A program made the position numbers and the translations under genes. A stretch of DNA of 24,957 bases from NCBI GenBank assembly GCA_027577415.1, contig JANBQS010000239.1:1-24957 (forward strand). Direction: 5' to 3'. Source of the stretch: Coemansia sp. RSA 922 (Eukaryota; Kickxellomycota; Kickxellomycetes; Kickxellales; Kickxellaceae). Position 1 is the stretch's first letter; every line of letters begins with the position of its first letter. Positions 17,596 through 24,957 of the stretch are shown here, in pieces. Under the pieces are notes generated by a model. That model was not told the origin of the DNA and ran no database searches. It saw only the letters and a list, made by a program, of their open reading frames with translations.

Positions 17596-20500
17596 ATGAC
17601 AACACGCTTAGACAGACTCGTAGGGCTGCTTGATACTGGCGCGACGCCAGTAGTGCGGTCAACAGCAGCGCGTCAAATTGGCGGTATTCAACGGCAGCAC
17701 CCGGAAGAGCTCTTTCGGCTTTTAGCGCGAGTGTACGAGTACATTGGCAGCAAGAGCTGGGATACGCGCGTAGCTGCTGCGCAGGCATTCGATGCCATTG
17801 CCAAAGAAGTCAGCGAATGGGATCCACCCGTGGAGGATGATGTCAAGCCTACAATTGACGATGAGGAGGACCTGCTGACGTTTGCGCAGTATAACGTGGA
17901 CTCTGTGATTCGCAATGGACGTCTGCTTCTGGGATCAGCTGGCAAGGAGTATGACGATGGATTGGAGGGGTTGGATGCGCAGGCGAGGATGGCACTACAG
18001 AGAGCGCAGATGAAGAAGCGGCTGGGTATTGGCGCACAGTTCCTTGACGTGGATTTGCTGGATGACGTTGACTTGGGCGCGGATAACCCACCGGTTGTTG
18101 AGACTAAGCGTGCTGAGACTAAGCGGCGTAAAGTAGAGGAAGCTGCGCCTAATGGAGCCGAGTCTTCTGACATTGATATGAGCAAGCTTAGTGCACGCGA
18201 ACGGAACCGACTCAAGCGCAAGGAGCGAATGAACGGTGGCAAGAAAAAAGGAAAAATCGATGTTGGACCCAAGACCGGCAACGGTGAGAGCGGCGTGGTG
18301 ATGAGCCAGACTGCGGTAGACGTGACTGAGCAGCCGGGTGGCGAAGCAATCGTCGTTGAGGCGAAAAAGGCCGACAGTCGTGAGACATTGTTTGCGATCA
18401 GCTCTGGGCGGTGGCCATTTGAAGCCGTAGTTGAGATATTATGTATTGATCTGTTCTCGCCTTCGTGGGAGTGCAGGCATGGAGCGGCAATGGCTTTGCG
18501 CGAGATCTTTCGCAGTCATGGGTTTGGCGCAGGTCGTATGTCGGGTCTTACAAAGGAGGAGAACCAGCGGCGGAACCAACAGTTTCTCGAGGATGTGTGT
18601 GTGAGACTGGTGTGCGTGTTTACGCTGGACCGTTTTGGCGACTTTGTGGCTGACCACGTGGTGGCTCCGGTGCGCGAGACGTGCGCGCAGGCTCTGGGCG
18701 TTGTCAGCCAGTTTTTGGCGCAGGACGCGCTTGTCGCTACGCAAAAGGCGCTGCTGCAGTTGGTGGAGCGTGGCGGGCGCAAGGATGCGGCTATCTGGGA
18801 GGCCCGGCATGCTGGACTGTCAGGGTTGAGGTATGTCGTTACGGTGCGCCGTGATGTGGCAGCGTTGCTGGCTGGCGACACGCTGGATGCTGCGCTGGGC
18901 GGATTGGGCGACGGCGACGACGATGTGAGAGGGGTGTCGGCTGAGACTCTGCGGCCGCTGGTCGACTCGCTGGTTATGTGCCAGCCGGGGCGGATCCTCG
19001 ATGTGGTGAGCGCCGTATGGGCGGCGCTGGCGGACGTCACTGATGACCTGACAGCGTCGGCTGCGTCAGTCATGGCACTGCTGGCGCGCCTGGTGTCGCA
19101 CCCTGACGTGCGTAGCGCCGTGGTGGAAGCTGGCCAAACACGGCCTCAGGAGTACGCGCTTGCTGTGCTTGTTCCTAGGCTGTTCCCCTTCTTCCGGCAC
19201 GCGATTGCTGATGTGCGTCTCGCTGCCCTGCGAACTCTGTTGACATTTGCTGATATGCCCAATGGCGATACGGCATGGGTCGATGCGGCGTGCTTGCGGC
19301 TGGTTTACCAGAACATCGTGCTGGAGGTGCAGGACGATATTTCTGAGCTGTCGGCGCGGCTGTGGCTGTCCCTACTGCGCCTTTTAGGTCGTGGTGACGT
19401 CACTGCTGATCAGTTGCTGGCTCCGCCGGATGTGGCGGCTATGTTCCAGCTGGCTGCTACGCCTATTGGAGTGCGTCTGCCGACGGCATTGCTCTATGAT
19501 ATCCCGAACACCGGCTCTGTGAGGCACAATGTCGACTCTGCTATGGTGCAGCAAGACTTGGGGCTGATTCCTCGCGAGTCTGTTATACGTGCCCGCGTAC
19601 TGGCTGCTGCTGCTCTGGGCCAGTTGCTGGCTGCTTGGCCGCAGAGTGCTCGCGCCGCGACGTTCACTGGGCTGCTGGGGCAGGCGATGCAGTCGGGCTG
19701 GGCGCTGCAGTGCCAGCTGGCCAGCGTAGTCACTGAGGAGTTTGTCATGGCTGAGCGCACGCAGTTGATCGAGACGGGTACCATGGTTGGGAATGCAATG
19801 GCGGGGGGCGCTGTGCCACTAACGGCTGATCTTCTGGCTCCGCTGCTGGACACGCTGATGACAGTGCTCAATGTCAGTGACCCTGAGCCCCGCGACTTGG
19901 ACCGTGCACTAGTGCAGGTGCGCGCAGACTGCTCGGTGCTCTTGGACTCGGCTGTTGCTGAATCATGCTTGGCTGCAGCTCAGGCTCAAGCGCTTTTGCC
20001 CACCACTGGGTTCTCTATGGCAGCTGCTACGCATATCTGCGGCCCCGCGTTTGACGCCTTTGCGACGAGGTCAAGTGGAGATGCACGCGTGATGCTGGGT
20101 GAGCGTCGTTTGCGTGCTACGTCGTCGATGGACTACCATGTGCGGTTGCGGCAGCAGCTGAACGTGTCTACTGCCGCTTCAGTGGCTTCTGCCGTTGTGG
20201 CTATCGGCCAGCTGCCCACAAAGCTGAACGCTGTCCTGAGGTCGCTTATGGCGGCTGTCAAGCAGGAGCCCTCTCCGCTGCTGCAGGCTCGCGCTGCTAC
20301 TGCTGTGGCTCGTATGGCTGCGCTGTGCTATAATGGACAGGAGGCGCGGCTGACGGGGCCGGCTGACAAGATGGTGCGCAATCTGGCTACTTTTGTCTGT
20401 GCTGACCCGTGGTCTACGCCGGTCTTTGCGCAGCGCGCCTCGCAGACAGAGTCGATTATTATGCTGGAAATGGTCCAGCGCGAACAGGCGTCTCGAGATA

Positions 20501-23217
20501 CTGCGAGCACCAATGGGGCAGCGTCGGCGCAGATGGCTGCTGCTGCTAGCGCTAGTGCGCAGGCTAGCCAGCGTAAACGCCGTGGCGGTGCATCTCGGCA
20601 GGACGAGAATGATGCCAGCGTTGCTGTGCCACTGGTGCAGGCTGCCAGCGCGTCATCGTCGGAGGAGCAGGAGAAAGAGCAGGCTGCGCGCCTGGTCGTC
20701 CGTGGCGCCGAGGCTGCTGTGACTGCCATTGCCCGCCTGTTTGGTCCCGAGCTTATCCGCAGCATGCCGCGCCTGTGGGAGTGTGTGACGCAGCCGCTTG
20801 CCGCAACATACAGCGCAGGTGTGGAGGATGACTCGGCTGACGCTTTGTTTGGGACGGCGGGGTCGCCGGCAGCGCAGAGCGCCATTGACGCCTTGCGCGT
20901 GCTGTTGGCGCTGGCGCCCGCATTGCACGAGGAGCTGCATGGGCAGCTGGTGGATACTCTGCCGTGGGTGCTCCGCGCCTTGGTCAGCCGCTATTCGAGT
21001 GTGCGGCATATGGCGGCACGCACTCTGGCCGAGATCTGCGCTGTGGTGACGCCGCCCGCCATGCAGGCCTTTGTCCAGCGGTCGCTGCCCTCGCTGGCAG
21101 ACACCACGCGCACGCACCGCCGCCAGGGCTTGGCTGAGGCCGTGTACTATGTCATTCAGCGCCTAGGCGAGACGGTGCTGCCGTATGTCACCTTTCTCAT
21201 GGTGCCTGTGCTGGGCCGTATGAGTGACACCAACGAGCAAACCCGCTTGGTGTGCACCAACTGCTTTGCGCAGTTGCTCAAGCTCGTGCCCCTGGAGGCC
21301 GATATTCCTGATCCTGTGGGGTTCCCCGCGGAGCTAGTCGCTCAGCGCGATCACGAGCGCAAGTTCTTGGCGCAGCTCATGGACCCGTCCAAACTGGAGC
21401 CGTTCCGGATTCCTGTTAAAGTCAATGCTACTCTGAGAAAGTACCAGCAGGAGGGCGTGGACTGGCTGGCGTTCCTGAACAAATATGAGCTGCATGGCGT
21501 GCTCTGTGACGACATGGGTCTGGGCAAGACCCTGCAGACCATCTGCATTGTTGCGTCGGACCATTATCTCCGCCAGCAGCGGTTCGCTGACGTGAATGCT
21601 GCTGACTGTCAGCCGTTGCCGAGCTTGGTCGTTTGTCCGCCTACGCTTATCAGTCACTGGGAGCAGGAGATCCGCCATTACACGGAGAATCTACGTCCTA
21701 TGTGCTACTCTGGTCCGCCGTCGGAGCGCCGTCCGTTGATTCCGCAGATCGCAGCCAACGGTGCTGACGTTGTCATCATGTCTTACGACGTGGTGCGCAA
21801 TGACATTGAGCTGCTGTCTGCGCAGAACTGGAACTACTGCGTGTTGGACGAGGGTCATGTAATCAAAAACGCAAAGACCAAACTCACCCTGGCAGTTAAG
21901 CGTCTGCGGGCTCGGCGCCGTCTCGTGTTGTCTGGAACGCCTGTGCAGAATAACGTCATTGAGTTGTGGTCCTTGTTTGACTTTTTGATGCCTGGATTTT
22001 TGGGTTCTGAGCGTCAGTTCAATGAACTCTACGCGAGACCTATCTTGGCCTCGCGCGACGCCAAACAGATGTCTACGGCTCAGCTTGCGGGTGAGCAGGC
22101 GCTCAAGGCGTTGCATAAGCAGGTGTTGCCGTTCTTGATGCGGCGGATGAAGGAGGACGTGTTGCATGATTTGCCGCCCAAGATTATCCAGGACTATTAC
22201 TGCGAGCTATCGCCGTTGCAGAAATTCCTCTATGACGAGTTTGCTAAATCGGCTGTTCCTGGCAATCTCAAAAAGTCTCTTGGTCTGTCTGGTAGCGAGA
22301 CTACTGCGAGCAAGGAGGGCGCGCCGGTACCGCATGTTTTCCAGGCTTTGCAGTATTTGCGCAAGGTCTGTAATCATCCGGCTCTGGTGCTTACGCCTAA
22401 GCATCCGCTATTCGCACAAGTCGAGGGTGAGTTGGCTGCGCGTGGTGCTGACTTGCATTCTTTGGATATTGCGCCCAAGCTACAGGCCCTCAAAGATCTT
22501 CTGAACCAATGCGGTATCGGTCTACAGCCAGCTGCTGTGGAGGGTAAATTTGACTTGCTGGATGATAGTTTGGACTCTGTTAGCGCGTCGCACCGTGTAC
22601 TGATATTTTGTCAGCATCGCGAGATGATCGAACGTATTGAGCAGGATCTGTTTACTCGCCATATGCCCGGCGTTACGTATATGCGGGTGGATGGTACTGT
22701 GGAGGCTCGTCGTCGACAGGAAATAGTGACTAGGTTTAATTCCGATCCCAGCATCGACTGTCTCTTGCTCACTACTCATGTCGGCGGCCTGGGACTGAAC
22801 TTGACGGGTGCCGATACTGTTATATTCGTCGAGCACGATTATAACCCTGCTATGGATGTGCAGGCTATGGATCGCGCTCATCGACTGGGACAAACGAGGG
22901 TCGTTAACGTTTATCGATTGATTACGAGGAATACGTTGGAGGAGAAAATCATGGGCTTGCAGGCGTTTAAATTACACATGGCGAACACTATTGTTAATCA
23001 GCAGAATGCTAGCTTGGCGTCGATGAATACTGATCAGTTGCTGGACTTGTTCAATGTCTCGGCTCCAAAGACTAATACGGCGCCTAGTACGGATACTTCG
23101 GTGGGTGGATCAAAGTCTATTGCAAAGGCTATTGAGGGTTTGGAGGACCTCTGGGATTCGAGTCAGTATGAGGATGAGTTTAATCTGGATGGCTTTATCA
23201 CATCACTTCAGCAATAA
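17596..23217 (+). CDS. MOT1: Mot1/BTAF1, TBP-removing Snf2-family ATPase
   Basis: 1873 residues, full length for the family. The N-terminus (RLDRLVGLLDTG, then HEAT repeats with SWDTRVAAAQAF) matches Mot1/BTAF1. Residues about 93-121 (LLTFAQYNVDSVIRNG, LLGSAGKEYD) correspond to the latch that covers the DNA-binding face of TBP. HEAT repeats continue to about residue 1250, interrupted by a low-complexity insert (about 955-1030) with a basic RKRR patch. The Snf2 motor is intact: Walker A DDMGLGKT with Lys1311, DEGH at 1418-1421, LSGTPVQNN, and motif VI QAMDRAHRLGQ at 1756-1766. The C-terminus (MNTDQLLDLF, LEDLWDSSQYEDEF) is also family-specific. In the nucleus it uses ATP to dissociate or redistribute TBP on promoters. 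The start follows the family N-terminus exactly; no coding intron is needed. Sampled GC is up to 67%, the highest in the window. Confidence 0.99.
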   Translation: MTTRLDRLVGLLDTGATPVVRSTAARQIGGIQRQHPEELFRLLARVYEYIGSKSWDTRVAAAQAFDAIAKEVSEWDPPVEDDVKPTIDDEEDLLTFAQYNVDSVIRNGRLLLGSAGKEYDDGLEGLDAQARMALQRAQMKKRLGIGAQFLDVDLLDDVDLGADNPPVVETKRAETKRRKVEEAAPNGAESSDIDMSKLSARERNRLKRKERMNGGKKKGKIDVGPKTGNGESGVVMSQTAVDVTEQPGGEAIVVEAKKADSRETLFAISSGRWPFEAVVEILCIDLFSPSWECRHGAAMALREIFRSHGFGAGRMSGLTKEENQRRNQQFLEDVCVRLVCVFTLDRFGDFVADHVVAPVRETCAQALGVVSQFLAQDALVATQKALLQLVERGGRKDAAIWEARHAGLSGLRYVVTVRRDVAALLAGDTLDAALGGLGDGDDDVRGVSAETLRPLVDSLVMCQPGRILDVVSAVWAALADVTDDLTASAASVMALLARLVSHPDVRSAVVEAGQTRPQEYALAVLVPRLFPFFRHAIADVRLAALRTLLTFADMPNGDTAWVDAACLRLVYQNIVLEVQDDISELSARLWLSLLRLLGRGDVTADQLLAPPDVAAMFQLAATPIGVRLPTALLYDIPNTGSVRHNVDSAMVQQDLGLIPRESVIRARVLAAAALGQLLAAWPQSARAATFTGLLGQAMQSGWALQCQLASVVTEEFVMAERTQLIETGTMVGNAMAGGAVPLTADLLAPLLDTLMTVLNVSDPEPRDLDRALVQVRADCSVLLDSAVAESCLAAAQAQALLPTTGFSMAAATHICGPAFDAFATRSSGDARVMLGERRLRATSSMDYHVRLRQQLNVSTAASVASAVVAIGQLPTKLNAVLRSLMAAVKQEPSPLLQARAATAVARMAALCYNGQEARLTGPADKMVRNLATFVCADPWSTPVFAQRASQTESIIMLEMVQREQASRDTASTNGAASAQMAAAASASAQASQRKRRGGASRQDENDASVAVPLVQAASASSSEEQEKEQAARLVVRGAEAAVTAIARLFGPELIRSMPRLWECVTQPLAATYSAGVEDDSADALFGTAGSPAAQSAIDALRVLLALAPALHEELHGQLVDTLPWVLRALVSRYSSVRHMAARTLAEICAVVTPPAMQAFVQRSLPSLADTTRTHRRQGLAEAVYYVIQRLGETVLPYVTFLMVPVLGRMSDTNEQTRLVCTNCFAQLLKLVPLEADIPDPVGFPAELVAQRDHERKFLAQLMDPSKLEPFRIPVKVNATLRKYQQEGVDWLAFLNKYELHGVLCDDMGLGKTLQTICIVASDHYLRQQRFADVNAADCQPLPSLVVCPPTLISHWEQEIRHYTENLRPMCYSGPPSERRPLIPQIAANGADVVIMSYDVVRNDIELLSAQNWNYCVLDEGHVIKNAKTKLTLAVKRLRARRRLVLSGTPVQNNVIELWSLFDFLMPGFLGSERQFNELYARPILASRDAKQMSTAQLAGEQALKALHKQVLPFLMRRMKEDVLHDLPPKIIQDYYCELSPLQKFLYDEFAKSAVPGNLKKSLGLSGSETTASKEGAPVPHVFQALQYLRKVCNHPALVLTPKHPLFAQVEGELAARGADLHSLDIAPKLQALKDLLNQCGIGLQPAAVEGKFDLLDDSLDSVSASHRVLIFCQHREMIERIEQDLFTRHMPGVTYMRVDGTVEARRRQEIVTRFNSDPSIDCLLLTTHVGGLGLNLTGADTVIFVEHDYNPAMDVQAMDRAHRLGQTRVVNVYRLITRNTLEEKIMGLQAFKLHMANTIVNQQNASLASMNTDQLLDLFNVSAPKTNTAPSTDTSVGGSKSIAKAIEGLEDLWDSSQYEDEFNLDGFITSLQQ

Positions 23218-24431
23218 TTTTAGCCAAGATATGTTTTTTTTTTAATACATGTTCGTTGGTCTAATATGCGGAAAAACATTAAATCATAAATGTGGTTGAC
23301 CACTAAAGTGCCGATATTTGCTCGGATGTTATTCTCTGTCTTAATGATCCTCTTTGTGCTTCTTCCTTGTCCTCCTTCGCATTGCCCTGGGCCATGAAAA
23401 TCCGCCAAGTCATTGTGCAAGTGTATAATAAATACACCCTAGGTCGTTTAGGAATAACAGCCCACATATCAACCTGCGCATGCTGTCGAATTTGCCTACA
23501 TCATGAATCAGGCGAATGTTAGATGTCATCCCCATGATACCATTGTCATTGACATCATACGTGGCTCGGTAACAGCTGTTTTGGTGACTGAGCATCACTG
23601 GCGATTGACACTTGCTAGTTTATTCAGTATCCTCTAGTATGTCCAACATGATGGCAATTACACTATCGTGTGGATGGCCCTGATGTAAGGTAGACAAGTA
23701 CTGGCCGTAGTTAGATGATGATGTCACTTTCTGTCTTATTTTTCCTGACGCAGCTGACTAGATGAAACTTAATTGATTGGGGCTTAACCACTTTTATTTT
23801 CTTTACTCTCTTTTTGAGGCTATTCGAATGAAAAAAGAAAGAAAAGATTTCTTTGAGACTAGCCAGCGAAACATCCTGTATGTATCACTAACATAACGTG
23901 TGTGATCTAGTAACTCTGTTGCTCAATTTCTATTGGATCAAGGTTGTAATATCTGTAACAAAAATATTATGTCACCTACAATCTCATGCCGTGGTTAATG
24001 CGATTTGGATCCCACTGATCACTGACTAGATTTCCACCCAATGCTAAGGTATGCCCTCACTTAAAAAACAGCTCACGCCTTGGGTACTCAACTGTCATGA
24101 TGATACTGATTTTTTTCCCGAGAGGAGCAACCCTAAATATATTGGCCACTATAATGTAAATAACTAACTAAAGACACTTCGCGCAAAGCCATTCAATTTG
24201 GATGGTATCTGAGGAAGTATGCAACCAAACTTTTCAAAATTAGCAAGCCATATAAGACAATCAGTTTCTCAGATTATGTGAAATTAAAATTACATATCCA
24301 TATTGTTGTCATTGGCATTGCTGGAGTCTTGTACATTACATCTGCTAACCATATTAACAAGCTCATTGTCTACTATATTGCATCATGTAGAACTAATCAC
24401 AATCACTAGATCGGTGGGCAGGGCAAGGGTT

Positions 24432-24446
24432 TGCGGCTTAGCCGCA
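24432..24446. repeat. 15-base near-perfect palindrome upstream of a TATA-like box
   Basis: TGCGGCT-T-AGCCGCA: seven-base perfect arms around one base. TATTTAAA follows at 24457-24464, 10 bases on. It is strikingly GC-rich within an AT-rich region. Confidence 0.6.
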
Positions 24447-24506
24447 GTAGAGCTGCTATTTAAAAGAGTTTATTGTTGTTTACAAAATAGAACTCTTTAT
24501 CTTCTC

Positions 24507-24517
24507 TTTATTTTATT
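24507..24517 (-). terminator. Tandem AATAAA poly(A) signals on the minus strand
   Basis: Two overlapping TTTATT sequences on the plus strand (24507-24512 and 24512-24517) read AATAAA twice on the minus strand. They lie 19-29 bases beyond the stop of the minus-strand frame at the right edge, which supports that frame being a gene end. Confidence 0.35.
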
Positions 24518-24535
24518 TTGAATTACATTCTAGTA

Positions 24536-24957
24536 TCACATATTGTAACCTACACGATTCGGTTTGACTCCATCCTCTCTGACTATATCTTTAACTTGCT
24601 CGATAAGGGATTTACTAGTATCTGTAGACAAATAATTGTTTACATCTTCTTTTCTTCCATAGAATATGTAGATTAAGCCATTTTCATCTTCATCTTTATC
24701 TTTGCCTACCACCTTCCCAATTGGTGTCAAGTCGCCGTTATTCTTGTTAATGACAAAGTACCCAGCACTATCGTTGGATTTAGCTGATAGATTATTATCA
24801 ACATTATTTAAACCATCATGGTTAAGGATTATAGAGCCTTTGTATACATCTAGAAAGCCATCGTTTAATTCCACGTAGCGATTGTAGGATTTCGACCCTC
24901 AGCGACGATATCCGACATTTTATTGTGCCTAATATCAACGGCTGTAATTAACGGCGC
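24536..24957 (-). CDS. 3' part of an unknown AT-rich gene, frame broken near 24898
   Basis: A frame of 121 codons is open on the minus strand from 24898 to the stop at 24536-24538, with no ATG near its beginning (the first alternative start would be GTG at 24874). The product is rich in Asp, Asn, Lys and Gly and is soluble-looking, with segments such as GYFVINKNNGD and IYIFYGRKEDV; I do not recognise a family. Upstream, another minus-strand frame is open from the edge (24957) to a stop at 24865-24867, so the two overlap around 24898. A one-base change in the GGG run at 24896-24898 would join them, giving a weakly lamin-tail-like SDIVAEG followed by SYNRYVEL. It may be a pseudogene, a sequencing error or an unrecognised splice. 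GC is about 30% in a counted line. Confidence 0.4.

Larger units (their letters stand above)
23218..24535. other. AT-rich intergenic stretch without a supported gene
   Basis: About 1.3 kb following MOT1. Short frames exist on both strands (for example minus 23410-23598, and plus 24164-24409 without a start codon) but none shows a family signature. A poly-T/A tract at 23232-23242 is probably in the MOT1 3' UTR. Near the right end there is a 15-base palindrome with a TATA-like box. No tRNA, snoRNA with proper spacing, or transposase is seen. Confidence 0.5.
24386..24540 (+). repeat. LTR-like segment (very tentative)
   Basis: Starts with TG and ends with CA (155 bases). In between it has the GC-rich palindrome, a TATA-like TATTTAAA, and a T-rich end. 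This resembles a small Copia-type LTR, but no target-site duplication (CATCA versus TATTG), no primer-binding site and no second copy can be seen here. Confidence 0.15.

Noticed and set aside
17688..18281. 197-codon open frame on the minus strand
   Set aside because: Lies entirely within the conserved Mot1 N-terminus and has a Ser/Arg-rich shadow composition.
23290..23420. Short minus-strand peptides, one ending in a strongly basic stretch (RRRTRKKHKED)
   Set aside because: Three overlapping frames are equally open over this purine-rich patch, none has a family match, and it lies just beyond the MOT1 end.
23715..23748. ATGATGA followed by CTGA, like C/D snoRNA boxes
   Set aside because: Only about 24 bases apart, no internal C'/D' boxes and no terminal stem.
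24164..24409. 81-codon plus-strand frame with a hydrophobic stretch
   Set aside because: No ATG, no nearby splice acceptor, no family signature; AT-rich DNA can give this by chance.

Overview
The window looks like nuclear DNA of a fungus. Most genes are intron-poor with GTAAGT-type splice sites, and the set includes a full-length MOT1, eIF2-alpha, a Pex30-type dysferlin-domain (DysF) membrane protein, a Sac7/Bag7-like RhoGAP and a long ABCC transporter. A TRIC-family cation channel and the mix of GC-rich genes with AT-rich stretches suggest an early-diverging (zygomycete-grade, perhaps Kickxellomycotina) fungus. That placement is inference, not something read from a marker gene.

Layout, left to right. 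At 1-536 (minus) lies the 5' part of a secreted ML/NPC2-type lipid-binding protein, cut by the window edge. It is divergent from a TRIC-type channel (912-1862, plus), which converges on eIF2-alpha (1988-2911, minus). The candidate poly(A) signals of this pair lie so that the two 3' UTRs would overlap. eIF2-alpha shares a 332-base divergent promoter, with a perfect Gcn4/AP-1 heptamer, with a C1-reticulon-like-DysF protein (3244-5346, plus). Three more plus-strand genes follow: an ABCC transporter (5605-10017), a very large disordered RhoGAP split by a 415-base intron (11104-17167), and MOT1/BTAF1 (17596-23217). The last 1.7 kb is AT-rich. It has no confident gene except a low-confidence open frame running off the right edge on the minus strand (24536-24957), apparently broken by a frame change.

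Functional themes. Three products act on membrane lipids or the endomembrane system: the ML domain protein, the TRIC channel, and the C1/DysF protein that may couple diacylglycerol to ER shaping or peroxisome and lipid-droplet biogenesis. Two are core expression factors: eIF2-alpha, with its regulatory serine intact, and Mot1, which strips TBP from DNA. The RhoGAP probably controls Rho-driven cell wall and actin growth. I see no operon-like logic; adjacency is probably incidental.

The main things not captured by simple open frames are the RhoGAP splice junction that fuses two frames into one 1882-residue protein, probable 5' UTR introns just upstream of the RhoGAP and MOT1 start codons, and a duplicated 12-base MCB-containing element in the MOT1 promoter region. 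The most unusual protein is the C1-DysF fusion. No tRNA, rRNA, CRISPR array or convincing intact transposon was found.
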